64,000 bases of DNA from Mixophyes australis (lineage: Eukaryota > Chordata > Amphibia > Anura > Limnodynastidae): the NCBI GenBank assembly GCA_036250195.1, contig JAVHZZ010000003.1, positions 293,543,065 to 293,607,064 of the forward strand. The letters run 5' to 3'. The notes under the pieces were generated by a model. The model was not told the origin of the DNA. It searched no databases and saw only the letters and a list, made by a program, of their open reading frames with translations. Positions 10,377 through 21,890 of this stretch are shown here, piece by piece. The position numbers and the translations under genes are program-made. Within the stretch, counting starts at the first letter, position 1. Each line of letters begins with the position of its first letter.

Positions 10377-12658
10377 CTATGGAACCCAATATCTCTGATC
10401 ACAATTACCATACAACCTGTGATGGACTTGTGGCTATAGTAGAGAAGTGCAAAATTAACCCTTATGATGCATTCTCTGTATCTCCCATGTGTGTCTTCCT
10501 GGAATACATAAAACAACATTAGAAGCAGAGTATATACACACTTCATTTTAAATAATATATCTCAGCCAAATAAGTTATTATGAGCCAATCCAGAAGAAGA
10601 AAGTGTGTTACAATGACCCAATGTTAACTTGTCTTTTAAGGGAAAATTTAGCATTTCTCCTGCAATACCCATAATTGCTAAATATATTTCTCTGGCTGTC
10701 CTTCTCTAAAGAAGAGAAAAAAACAAAACAAAGCTAGTATCAGAAAACAAACAAAACATTTTCATTCTTTCTTTCAATCCTTATCATCAACCAACAACAG
10801 AAAAACAAACACAAAACAACAGGAACCAAAAAAACTCAGACTGCATCCATTCACTAGTGGCAACTGTTTCTTATTTCAAATAACTCGCTAGCAACTGTTA
10901 TCTCTAGTCTTTTGTATCATTCTAACGCTATAGCCTTATTGCAGCCAGGGTCTATTAGCTAAAACCATTTGTCTCTACTCAAAGGATATTTCTCATCTAC
11001 TAATAGCACATACATGTGAATTCTTCTTATTATTTTTTTTCCTTTTTAGGATTTCTGAAACTAAGCCATTACAGGGACACAACAAATTTATTTTACTAAT
11101 TATAATACATGATACACTTCTTTTCCCTGGCTGCACTTTAGTAATTATCCACATAAGGTGAGGAATGTCACTTTACATGTTGCCAATAAATGGAATAAAA
11201 GCCTCTATCCAGACTGTTTGAAAAACTGCTCTCACTGGATTCAATTACTGCCCTTTTTTTCTAACTGTACTTCTATTGCATGTTTTTTTTTTCTAGATGC
11301 AATCACACAAGCATAAACAAACACAAAAGAAAAATACATTTAAGTTACTCATCTTTTAACCTGAATAGTTACACACCTAATACAGAATATCAGTTACATT
11401 TGCTATTTTTATAAGTTTTTATTTTTTATTCCGTTTATACTTTTCCCGCATGCGCTCGATTTGCTGCTTTCCGCTATTCATGCTATCCTGCCACATTCTC
11501 CCTTAAAGTTGCCACAGTTTTAAACAGTCAGCTTAATTCTCAGTTTTCACAAATATTTTTACCTCTAATGGTACTCAGTACCTCTTAATCAACATTACCA
11601 ACCATGGGAAAGGGATTCCCACATTCATCGGACATCTTGACCCTCTGATCACAGTATGCCATTGCATACCTAACTTTACTGTATGCCACTGCATACTTAC
11701 CTTACAGTCTCTACTCACAATCACAGACTCTATCGGGCCTACTTTGACCTGTATGTTGGTCATATTGGCTATCTCACACATTTGAATATCACCCATGTGG
11801 AAACAAAATTTCCCAACGCTTCGCAATGCAAAACTCCTGTGTGAGATTTGTTGTGGCCGTGGACGAATTCCATAAGCTTCGTTCTCTCACTTCTTCTCAA
11901 CTGGGTACAACTTAACAATCCTTGCGATGATAAGCGCACACAGCGAGGACCCCTAACACAGAAACTGGGAGAACAAAAATATCAACCTTGCAATATCCTG
12001 CCTTTCCAACACACCTGTTCGAATACTTTAGAACTGGGAGAAATGAATATTGAAGATTATCAGCCTTTCCAGTGTATTTCCTCTTCACCTTCCACAATTT
12101 TACAATCACGTGCGTATGCCACACATGTGGTCCGATCGCACAGCCTGTAGGTACTAATTATCTGCAAACTCATGCAATTACAATGGGGATTATGACAAAA
12201 ACTCTGTTATTGCATCACCGTATATCACGTACATATACCCCGACGTCAATTTTTATACCCTGTTTTCTCAGCAGAACCTTTGTCCTTATCCAGTATTTTC
12301 ACATTCACATACACATACGCCTATGTTTTCTGCGCAAAAAAAATAATTCCCAAATGGTAATATTAACTTCTCAGAGGTTTGAACAATTCATTTCACTAAA
12401 AAAAAAAAGGGGGTATCTATCAATACAACTGTTTAAACATGTGTCAATACAGGGAAGCATATGTGTACACTAAGCAAACAAACCACATTTAAATCGCAAA
12501 ATGATATGAAAAAGAAAAAAAATGTCTTTTTTGTCCTTAAGTTATTACTAGCTCCTCATAGATCGCACAAAGCGGATATTCGGTTTGGCAACCCTGGATG
12601 ATATAAAGGCATAGAGCTATTTGCATTCTCATCCGTATATGACGCGTCTCTCACCCTT
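10377..12658. other. Non-coding DNA between two LTR-like repeats
   Basis: No gag, pol or env motif could be recognised on either strand. Frames at 11575-11826 (minus) and 11848-12473 (plus) are short and have no recognisable domain. If the flanking repeats are LTRs, this is the body of a non-autonomous or heavily decayed element. A polypurine tract before copy B is not evident. Confidence 0.4.
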
Positions 12659-13484
12659 TGATGGTAAACACACAAATATATTTAATTGCAAACTATAGCA
12701 GAATTTACAGCAAGCCATCATAACCCATAAAAGATATTATAATAAAGCAGGAAAGTATAAAAACACCTAATACATTACATTTTCACTAGCACTTCACCTG
12801 GGTCCAGAATAAGATACAGTCATGTTGTCTGTTGTCAGGAAGATAGAGAAAAAAATGGCACAAAGAAGCTTGCTTATATGCAGTTTACAAAAAAACACTG
12901 ATGATATCACTATGTACATAGACAACGCATAGAGAGGTTTTCATTGGCTCAGGGTTCAGGGCAGTCCAATATAATGCAAATCAAAGGTTAGTTCAAAGGA
13001 TTCCTCTAAAAAGGTGTGGCCAGCTCACTCCAACAGCTGAGCACATGTTGTGCCTAAGAGAACTGACCTAATACAGTTATCAATAACCTATTTGCATTCC
13101 AAACACAATATCATTTTGAGCATTAATCCTTTATCTTCCATAACTAGCGATCACAGGAAGCGATTGCTTCGCCGATTGTAGCGGATTCATCATGTAAAGC
13201 TCAAAATGACACTAAACATGATACATTTCCTATATCCTGAGCCTTAGATGCCTTTAATATATTATCATTTAAGTATAAGTAATCTCTAATACATTTTAGT
13301 AATAAATAAATGTGGATTGGAACCTTAATAAATGTATATTATTTACAAGTGTAAGTGTGAATGTAAATGTGTGTTTTATTAATCCGTGCAATTGCGTCAT
13401 AACACGTGGCATACTAATCGTAATTGCACGGTAAAACAATATTAATCAATCTAGTTTACGTCATTCAAATATTTGACCTTCACA
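12659..13484 (+). repeat. LTR-like direct repeat, copy B
   Basis: Same orientation as copy A, about 3 kb downstream, and of similar length. Starts TGATGGTAAACACAC (copy A: TGTGGTTCCAAAACAC) and ends TTTGACCTTCACA. The hairpin at 13385-13430 corresponds to that in copy A with a paired base change. Copy B is closer to the partial copy at 3.3 kb than copy A is, for example around 'tggctcagggttcagg' and 'ctgagccttagatgcc'. Confidence 0.6.
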
Positions 13485-14045
13485 ATTTACATGCTTATGT
13501 TTTTTCATCTATTTTTTAGTTACATGTTTCTTAAGATACAGTATATGCAACCAAAAATCTAGTGTACAGATGCATCCAGAGCTAATATGCAGTAATCATT
13601 ATCACCAACCAGAAAACTGCACCCATCATGTTAGGCATTGACTTTGCTCTTGGTAAGGAACATATTTCAAAGATATATGTATATCAAAATAAGATGCATC
13701 CCAATGGGAATGGTTGTTTAATGTGCATCTAATGCCCCTTACAAAACTATAACGCACTTGCACCTGAATGCCCCTTATCTGCCTCTTGAAGTGCAATAGG
13801 CTGCAGGTGTCAGATGCATTCATCTTAAAATAATGGTGCAATTTGGTCATATGGACAGTGTAACACATTTTACAAAATGTACAAAATTACAATATTCTAA
13901 AGCCCTTACATCCAACTCTAAGTTAAACAAATGCAAATAGGTAGATGCATAAAGGTGTTGCATAGTTGCCTGGATTTGAAGAGGATGATAATGCTGATGG
14001 CTAAGAATAGCTGCATGCACTTTACTGAACACCAGCTATATAAGT
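13485..14045. other. No recognisable feature
   Basis: AT-rich sequence without supported coding frames. The two minus-strand frames at 13626-14032 contain histidine-rich, low-information sequence and no known motif. Confidence 0.4.
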
Positions 14046-14049
14046 TATT

Positions 14050-14234
14050 CTGCTACCTTGAGAATCAACTGTTCCCCACGCCTCTTTTTTTATTGTAAGC
14101 TCATTTGGGTAGGGAGACATCTTTACTTTCTGTTCCATTTCATTGCAATTAATTTTTTGTGTCATGATCCCCCAATGTACATTAATATGTAATATGTTGG
14201 TGCTTTAGAAGTAAAATGTAATAATAATAATAAG
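14050..14234 (+). mobile_element. LINE 3' end (L2/CR1 group)
   Basis: Contains 'attgtaagctcatttgggta' and, at the end, GTGCTTTAGAAGTAAAATGTAATAATAATAATAA, the layout of L2/CR1-type 3' untranslated ends with a short tandem tail (about 14217-14234). Only the untranslated end is present, so the copy is strongly 5'-truncated and diverged. Confidence 0.65.
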
Positions 14235-15669
14235 GCACATACTGTAGACTGATTCAAAACAGAATAGAACACGGATATGTTCCATAACTCCTGTTCCTTA
14301 CTCATAGCATGATTGTGCTGTTTCGTATATAATTAGATTAATTTTTATCACATTAAAAAAAATGAGTTTTCATTACTCTCATTGCATGGAGTAGCTATGC
14401 AAAACATGACAAGTGAAATATAATGTAATCATATATATCTGAAAATCAAGTACTGTTTAATAATCTTATTTCAAAATTCACTTATGAAAAAGCCCATACT
14501 AGGATTGCAAATATATAAGTCAATAAATAAATGAGGCTGTCTAACCCTTTCTATGCCCTGACATGTGCAATATATAGGGAACATATTGTGTTCAATTATG
14601 AAGTGGTTTGAGGCTCTGTAGGTTGTAATCTTCTTTCAATATCAATAAAGTGTTCTCTCGTGTACACTGTATGTTTGTGGACCTCTTTTTGACATTCCAC
14701 ACAGCTAACTAGATGCTGAGGTCTGTAGCACAATTTATATAATATATAATATACTACGAAATCCCTAGTGTAACATTTTATTTAGATTTAAAAAATCAGC
14801 AGCAATTTAGAATTAAAAAGCAGCAACAATGTAGATAATATTTAGTAAATAATGTATGTAATCCCTGGATGGTATGAAATTCAAATTGCAGTTTCACTTA
14901 GAGTTGGCATTTGAATGAATCGACCTAAATCTGTCTGACTTGCCACAAGTAATTCATGTGTTCTTTACCCTCCAGGTGTTGACCAGAATATTCCTGATAT
15001 CTTCAGAAATCTGCTTTATCCCTGGTATCTTCAGCAACCAGCTGTATTCCTGATATCATCATCCAGTACATACCAGGCATCTCTATTCATTCTGTACCTC
15101 TTCTATTCGATCTTGATTCCACTTTTCTGCCTGGTATCTATATGGAGGATATCAACAAAGTCATACCTTCTTAGGGGACCTGTGGTGAATACCTACCTCA
15201 CGTTAGCTTCCATGCCCTTGCTATAAAGCAGTGTCAGACTAGATCAACTGTTTGAATCTTGAGTTCCTGTTGGTTCCTGACAGTATAAACTGGCCAAATA
15301 GATTCAGCAGGTAACCCGTCTCCCAAAGAGTTACTTCAGAATCATAGAATCAGGCACTTTCTGCCCAGTGTGACACTCTACAGAATACTTTAATTAACCT
15401 TGCCGGCAACAGCACATTTGCACCACCAGCAGATCCGGCAGGTTCTGTGTTCCTAGTAACCTCGGACTACCTTCTCCTGTCTTGTATGATGACTCCAAAA
15501 CTTGCAGTGGGTTTATCAATCAGTGACATCCAATTCTAACAGCTCCCTTGTAATTTTCCTACTGAAAGGGCTAAGGTGGCCTATATAATTTCCATATTCT
15601 CTAGCCAAGCTGTAACCTGTGGCTCTCCTCCTTAGCAAAGTGCTCCTTTCATAACATCTTACCAGTAGA
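14235..15669. other. Unassigned DNA left of the large hAT element
   Basis: No clear gene. From about 14950 the sequence becomes less AT-rich and contains repeated 'cctgatatcttcag/cctggtatcttcag' phrases (about 14990-15090). It may be the 5' part of the Gypsy relic that continues at 22182, since the hAT element has inserted between them, but no gag motif is clear enough to state this. Confidence 0.35.
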
Positions 15670-15979
15670 CTTTTGATTAGGGATGTGCACCGGCGACTTT
15701 TGAGGTCTCGTGTTTTGTGTTTTGGATCCAGATTTTCTCGATGTTTTGGGTTCGGATTTGTTTCGCAAAACACCTGCCGAAAGGTTTTGGTTCGGATTTA
15801 AGGTTTTGGATTCGGATTTTTTTTGAAAAAAGCATAAAAAGTTAAAAAATCAAGTTTTTGGGCTTATTTTCACTCCTACGCTATTATTAACCTCAATAAC
15901 ATTCAATAACAATAATTTCCACTAATTTAAAGGCTATTCTGAACATCTAACACCTCACAATAATTTTTTTTTTTTAGTA

Positions 15980-16965
15980 CAAAACCTTGCAACGAGGTAT
16001 CTTTCTGGACTGCGTAGAGGAGTGTTCCCCACAATACAATTAAAAACCCATCAACTGGTCTGAATTACACCCAAAAATAGTATCTGGACTGCGTAGAGGA
16101 CTGGCCACCACAATATAATATATAGAAAACCTTCAACAGGTCAGAATTACACCCAAAAATAGTATCTGGACTGCGTAGAGTAGTGGGCACTGGGCACCAC
16201 AATAAAATATATAGAAAACCTTCAACAGGTCTGAATTACACCCAAAAATAGTATCTGGACTGCGTAGAGTAGTGGGCACTGGGCACCACAATATAATATA
16301 TAGAAAACATTCAACAGGTCTGCATTACACCCAAAAATAGTATCTGTACTGCGTAGAGGACTGGCCACTTGCCACCACAATATAATATATAGAAAACCTT
16401 CAACAGGTCTGCATTACACCCAAAAATAGTATCTGGACTGCATAGAGGACTGGCCACTGGCCACCACAATATAATATATAGAAAACCTTCAACAGGTCAG
16501 AATTACACCCAAAAATAGTATCTGGACTGCGTAGAGTAGTGGGCACTGGGCACCACAATAAAAAATATATAGAAAACCTTCAACAGGTCAGAATTAAACC
16601 CAAAAATAGTATCTGGACTGCGTAGAGGACTGGCCACTGGGCACCACAATAAAAAATATATAGAAAACCTTCAACAGGTCTGAATTACACCCAAAAATAG
16701 TATCTGGACTGCGTAGAGTAGTGGGCACTGGGCACCACAATAAAAAATATATAGAAAACCTTCAACAGGTCTGAATTACACCCAAAAATAGTATCTGGAC
16801 TGCGTAGAGGACTGGCCACTGGCCACCACAATATAATATATAGAAAACCTTCAACAGGTCAGAATTACACCTAAAAATAGTATCTGGACTGCGTAGAGTA
16901 GTGGGCACTGGGCACCACAATAAAATATATAAAAAACCTTCAACAGGTCTGCATTACACTGCACA
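15980..16965. repeat. Tandem array, about 97-103 bp units
   Basis: About ten units begin TATCTGGACTGCGTAGAG and contain 'actggccactggccaccaca', 'ataatatatagaaaacc' and 'ttcaacaggtc'. Units alternate between 'gaggactggcc' and 'gtagtgggcac' forms and differ by small indels. It lies on the 3' side of the transposase. Degenerate relatives of the 'tggactgcgtag' phrase continue at 17119, 17220 and 17332. Confidence 0.85.
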
Positions 16966-17700
16966 TACGGCTGCTCCTCCATCCTCTCCATCATATACAT
17001 GTTGGAGTTTCAGCGTGTGAAAACCTCTTGTTTTTGATAATGTCAGTGCATTTTGAATATTTTTCAATTTGCCCCACACCACTGAATGTACTTTATCTAT
17101 GATACGCATCTATCTATCTTGACTGCGTAGTGTGGTGGCCCCGGTACACAATTTGGTACCGAGGCCACAATATAATTAAAAACCCCTCCACGGGTCAGAA
17201 TTCCACCAAAAAAGGGTATGGACTGCGTAGTGTGGTGTGCCCGGAACACAATTTTTTACAGCGCCAACAATATAATTAAAAAATTGGGCATCAACTGTCA
17301 CCGTTGTTTAATATCTGATACACCTAAATATGGACTGCACAGTGGAGTGGCCCCGGTAGTAAGTTTGGTGCCGGGGCCACAATACCTCCTCCAACTTCCA
17401 AGTGTAGTGTTTATAAAGACAGACAGCGTCGAAGTGTTATTAGTTGACTTTCTTAACCCTAAAATTGTCCCTGTTGCAAATATTCGTGCAATGGACAGTT
17501 ACTTTTTTATTGAAAGACTCAAGCTTTCAAGTGTAGTGTTTATAAAATATAAACAACAATACAGTAGTTCTAGAGCACGTCAATACCTCTTGTTTTAAAT
17601 TATGACAGGGCATTTTACTTTTGGTTTAATTTCTTGAATTTGTTTAAATTTGGTTTTACTTTTTGAACATGGCAAACGACTGTTGATTGGTCATATAATG
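16965..17700 (-). pseudogene. Duplicated fragments of the transposase coding region
   Basis: Three short stretches resemble parts of the intact transposase gene in this element: 16975-17046 matches 18945-19025 (shared 'gctgctcctccatcctct', 'aacctcttgtttt'), 17575-17612 matches part of the same region again, and 17661-17690 matches 19758-19790 ('catggcaaacgactgttg'). They are separated by non-coding repeat sequence, with no frame retained. They look like remnants of an older internal copy. Confidence 0.6.
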
Positions 17701-17783
17701 CAAAAAAAAAAGTTCCAAGATGGAATTGTCCTTGGGCCCTCACACCCACCCTTATGTTGTTGAAATAGGACATGCACACTTTA

Positions 17784-17845
17784 ACAAACCAATCATTTCA
17801 GCGACAGGGTCTACCAAACAACTTTGGCTGAAATGATTGGTTTGT
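17784..17845. repeat. 19-bp-arm hairpin after the transposase stop
   Basis: ACAAACCAATCATTTCAGC (17784-17802) is exactly complementary to 17827-17845, with a 24-base loop. It lies about 55-120 bases downstream of the transposase stop codon on the minus strand, so it would be in the 3' untranslated part of the transcript. Confidence 0.8.
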
Positions 17846-17901
17846 TTGGGCCCCCACACCAAAAAAGCTATTCATCTCTCCCTGTACAGACTAAACAGGC
17901 T

Positions 17902-20541
17902 CTACTGAGGCAAGATGTCATCCTCATCCTCAACCTCTGATTCCTCTCCCCCTACAGTGTGTACTTCCTCCTCATCACACATTATCAATTCGTCCCCGCT
18001 GGACTCCACAACCACAGGTCCCTCTGTACTATCTGGAGGGCAGTGCTGTACTTCATTGAGGAATTGATTATTCATTTTTATAAACATCATTTTTTCAACG
18101 TTATGAGGAAGCAACCTCCTTCGCCGCTCACTGACCAGGTTCCCCGCTGCACTAAAAACTCTTTCCGAGTACACACTGGAGGGGGGACAACTCAGGTAAA
18201 ATAGAGCCAGTTTGTACAGGGGCTTCCAAACTGCCTTTTTTTCCTGCCAGTAACAATATGGACTGTCTGACATGTCTACTTGGATGGTGTCAGCAAAGTA
18301 ATCATCCACCATTTTTTCTATTGTGACAGCATCCAATGCAGCGAGAGTAGACATGTCTGCAATGGTTGGCAGGTCCTTCAGTCCGGACCAGATGTTATCA
18401 GCATCCTCGCCAGCGCCTCTTTTGGGAAAACTGAGCTTTTTCCTCGCAGCCATAGATGTGGAAGAAAATGAGGGTGGAGCTGTTGGCATGTCACGGTCCT
18501 CTTCAGAGGACAACCTCCTGACCAGCAGGTCTTTGCACCGCTGTAGACTTGTGTCTGCCGGAAACAGAGACACAACATACGCTTTAAACCGAGGATCGAG
18601 CACGGTGGCCAGAATGTATTCCTCTGACTTTAAAAGAGTGACCACCCTCGGATCCTGGCAAAGCGTACGAAGGGCTACATCCACAAGAGCTACATGCTTG
18701 GTGTAATCGCAATGGCTTACCAGCTCCTCCCTCACTTTCTCCAGCTGCTTCTGCAACAGCCTGATCAGGGGAATGACCTGACTCAAGCTGGCAGTGTCGG
18801 AACTGACTTCTCGTGTGGCAAGTTCAAATGGCTGCAGAACCTTGCACAACACGGAAATCAGTCTCCACTGCGCTTGACTGAGGCGCATCCCCACTCCTTT
18901 GCCTATGTCGTAGGTGGCTGTGTAGGCCTGAATGGCCTTTTGCTGCTCCTCCATCCTCTGCAGCATATAGCGGGTGGAGTTCCACTGCGTCACAACCTCT
19001 TGTTTGAGGTGATGGCAGGGCAGGTTCATGCTTTTTTGATGTGCCTCTAGTCTGCGGTAGGCACTGGCTGAATGCCGAAAGTGTCCAGCAATTTTGCGCG
19101 CCACCGCTAGCATCTCCTGCACACCCCTGTCACTCTTGAGGTAATGCTGCACCACCAAATTAATGGTGTGGGCAAAACATGGGACGTGCTGGAAATTGCC
19201 CATATTTAATGCCCGCACAATGTTACTGGCATTGTCTGACACCACAAATCCCCATGAGAGTCTAAGTGGGGTAAGCCACTGGGAGATAATTTCCCTCAGT
19301 TTCTCTAATATGTTGTCAGCGTTGTGCCTCTTATTAAAGCCTGTAATACACAATGTTGCCTGCCTTTGCACGAGCAGCCATTTTGTAGATGCTGCTACTG
19401 ATGCAGCTGTTGCTGTTGCTGCAGAAGGGGATGCATCTACCCAGTGGGCTGTCACAGTCATATAGTCCTTTGTTTGCCCAGAACCACTTGTCCACATGTC
19501 CGTGGTTAAGTGGACAGTGGGTACAACCGCATTTTTTAGAGCACTGAGGACACTTGATCGTACTTCTCTGTACATTTTTGGTATCGCCTGCCTAGTGAAG
19601 TGGAATCTCGACGGGATTTGGTACCGGTGACACAATACCTCCATCAACCCTCTAAATCCCACTCCACTGATGGCGGACACCGGGCGCACGTCTAACACCA
19701 ACATTGCAGTTACAGCCACAGTTATACGCTTTGCAATAGGGTGACTACTATCGTATTTTGTGGTCATGGCAAACGACTGTTGGATGGTCAATTGTTTTGT
19801 GAAAGACTTAGCGGTCTTACGACTTCCCCTCTGGGAAGATGACCGACTAACAGCAGCAACAGCAGCAGTGGCAGTAATAGGCGTACCGCTGCAGGATTCC
19901 TCGGATGAATCCCGTATTGAGGAGGACTCAGTCTGGCTGCTGACTTGGGCTGCAGGACTGAATCTGATGGAGATTGTGGAGGAAGTTGACGAGGAGGGTG
20001 TTGCTGGTGTGTATCCAACTGGACCACGGGATTTAGGTGTCCCTGTACCGATGAGGGTCCTAGCCCCAGTTCCTGAACTAACCACTGAACTATGAAGTTT
20101 ATTCAGGTGACGTATAAGGGAGGATGTTCCTAGGTGGGCAAGATCCTTACCCCTGCTTATTTGAGCTTTACATAAGCTACATATGGCCATACATTGGTTG
20201 TCTGGATTTGGATAAAAATAACTCCAGACCGAAGAGGTGCATTTTTTGGTCTTCTGACCAGGCATGACGATGGGCTTTTTCATCCCATGGACATCAGCTG
20301 TTTCCCCCCCTGGTGCCTCATTTACAATATCCACATCACCATCCTCATCATCAAGTTCCTCCACAGCGCCAGCTACATCATCAATAGGCTCCTCCCAAGC
20401 CACCTCTTCCCGTACAGTGATGGGAAGGTCAGGCTTGACAACCACCAACACCCTTGGACTCGCCTTGAGGATTTGTGATAATTTCTCTTTAGAAGGCAGA
20501 GTTGTTTGCTGTTTTGTTGCTGACAGCATAACTCTCTTCAA
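17902..20541 (-). CDS. hAT transposase with BED zinc finger (ZBED-like)
   Basis: An uninterrupted frame of 879 codons. After an acidic stretch (residues 45-80) a BED-type zinc finger spans about 94-150, with ligands Cys121, Cys124, His145 and His150 in a CSLC…HLNKLH context. A Ser/Thr-rich linker follows. The RNase H-like core shows LTTDMW (Asp348), VVSDNAS (Asp436), the hAT CxxH motif CFAH (455-458) and TQWNST (Trp520). The C-terminal dimerisation region holds YSERVFSAAG, with catalytic Glu793, then NLVSERRRRL. All residues expected for cut-and-paste activity are present. The frame opens with TTG; the first ATG is codon 5 (20529), but translation more likely starts upstream, because a second frame with element-specific sequence ends at 20538. 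The protein would act in the nucleus on the element's ends. Confidence 0.92.
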   Translation of the reverse strand: MKRVMLSATKQQTTLPSKEKLSQILKASPRVLVVVKPDLPITVREEVAWEEPIDDVAGAVEELDDEDGDVDIVNEAPGGETADVHGMKKPIVMPGQKTKKCTSSVWSYFYPNPDNQCMAICSLCKAQISRGKDLAHLGTSSLIRHLNKLHSSVVSSGTGARTLIGTGTPKSRGPVGYTPATPSSSTSSTISIRFSPAAQVSSQTESSSIRDSSEESCSGTPITATAAVAAVSRSSSQRGSRKTAKSFTKQLTIQQSFAMTTKYDSSHPIAKRITVAVTAMLVLDVRPVSAISGVGFRGLMEVLCHRYQIPSRFHFTRQAIPKMYREVRSSVLSALKNAVVPTVHLTTDMWTSGSGQTKDYMTVTAHWVDASPSAATATAASVAASTKWLLVQRQATLCITGFNKRHNADNILEKLREIISQWLTPLRLSWGFVVSDNASNIVRALNMGNFQHVPCFAHTINLVVQHYLKSDRGVQEMLAVARKIAGHFRHSASAYRRLEAHQKSMNLPCHHLKQEVVTQWNSTRYMLQRMEEQQKAIQAYTATYDIGKGVGMRLSQAQWRLISVLCKVLQPFELATREVSSDTASLSQVIPLIRLLQKQLEKVREELVSHCDYTKHVALVDVALRTLCQDPRVVTLLKSEEYILATVLDPRFKAYVVSLFPADTSLQRCKDLLVRRLSSEEDRDMPTAPPSFSSTSMAARKKLSFPKRGAGEDADNIWSGLKDLPTIADMSTLAALDAVTIEKMVDDYFADTIQVDMSDSPYCYWQEKKAVWKPLYKLALFYLSCPPSSVYSERVFSAAGNLVSERRRRLLPHNVEKMMFIKMNNQFLNEVQHCPPDSTEGPVVVESSGDELIMCDEEEVHTVGGEESEVEDEDDILPQ

Positions 20542-20795
20542 TTTTTTGTAGGGGGGGGAGGAGGAGGGATAAGATCCGTGGGTGCAGCTGAACCACTAGT
20601 CATGAACACGGGCCAGGGCCTAAGCCGTTCCTTGCCACTCCGTGTCGTAAATGGAATATTGGCAACTTTACGTTTCTCCTCAGATGATTTTAAGTTTCTC
20701 TTTTTGCTACTTTTTCTTAACTTGGGCTTTTTGGATTTTACATGCCCGGTACTACGAGATTGGGCATCGGGCTTGGAAGACGACGTTGACGGCAT
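20538..20795 (-). pseudogene. N-terminal part of the hAT transposase, out of frame
   Basis: An 85-codon ATG-started frame, lysine-rich with PFTTRSGKERLRPWPVF near the middle, ends in a proline run at a stop overlapping the start of the main frame. The same RSGKER(L/M)RP motif is present in the deleted hAT at 29.9-30.4 kb and, out of frame, in the relic at 48.0 kb, so this is a genuine part of the family's protein. The two frames meet at a run of eight G (20551-20558); a one-base indel there, or an intron, would account for the split. A sequencing or assembly slip is also possible. Confidence 0.7.
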
Positions 20796-21059
20796 TTCAT
20801 CGTCTATGTCATGACTAGTGGCAGCAGCTTCAGCATTAGGAGGAAGTGGGTCTTGATTTTCCCTACTTTATACTCCAAACTGTTGGTCTCCATTATATGT
20901 AGCACAAGATATTGCAGAATGTGTGAACTTGGTAATATTGCAGTACCAATGGACTTATACTGCTGGATTGGTTTTGCAAATTTGGTTATAATTACTTTTT
21001 TTTTTTAATTTTTTATTTTAATATTTTTTATAACTTTTTTTTTATTTTTTAAAAACTTG

Positions 21060-21890
21060 GGAATAATGGGGAAATAACTATGCCCTTAAAAGCACAGAGC
21101 ACAGGACACAGCACCACTGGACTGAACAGGACACAGCACAGGAACCAGCAGCACTACTGAACTCAGCAGGACAGAGCACAGGACACAGCACCACTGGACT
21201 GATACTGCAGAATGTGTGAACTTTGTAATATTACAGTACCACTGGACTTTTACTGCTGAATGTGTGAACTTGCTAATATTGCAGTACCAATGGGCTTATA
21301 CTGCAGGATTGGTTTTGCAAATTTGGTTATAATTATATATATTTTTTACATTTTTTATTTTTATTTTTTTTTATAACTTTTTTTTAATTTTTTAAAAACT
21401 TGGGAATAATGGGGAAATAACTATGCCCTTAGAAGCACAGAGCACAGGACACAGCACCACTGGACTGAACAGGACACAGCACAGGATCCAGCAGCACTAC
21501 GGAACTCAGCAGGACAGAGCACAGGACACAGCACCACTGAACTGATACTGCAGAATGTGTGAACTTTGTAATATTGCAGTACCACTGGACTTTTACTGCT
21601 GAATGTGTGAACTTGGTAATATTGCAGTACCAATGGGCTTATACTGCAGGATTGGTTGTGCAAATTTTGTTGTAATTAAAAAAAAAAAAAATTAGTTTTT
21701 GGTATTTTTTTAAATAACTTTTTTTTATTTTTTTAAACACAGGGGAATATTGGGGAAATAACTATGCCCTTAGAAGCACAGAGCACAGGACACAGCACCA
21801 CTGGACTGAACAGGACACAGCACAGGACCCAGCAGCACCACTGACCTCAGAAGGACAGAGCACAGGACACAGCACCACTGGACTGAGCAC
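21060..21890. repeat. Tandem array, about 343-bp units, upstream of transposase
   Basis: Two and a half units contain 'ggggaaataactatgccctt', 'acacagcaccactggactga', 'atattgcagtaccaatggac' and a long T-rich tract. Unit starts recur near 21064, 21407 and 21748. An earlier partial unit precedes the array at about 20900-21060. It occupies the 5' flank of the transposase, where promoter sequence would be expected. Confidence 0.8.

Noticed and set aside
9600..13484. Complete endogenous retrovirus
   Set aside because: No gag, protease, polymerase or envelope motif between the repeats and no target duplication outside them.
18323..19465. Plus-strand frames across the hAT transposase
   Set aside because: Antisense shadows of the motif-bearing minus-strand frame.
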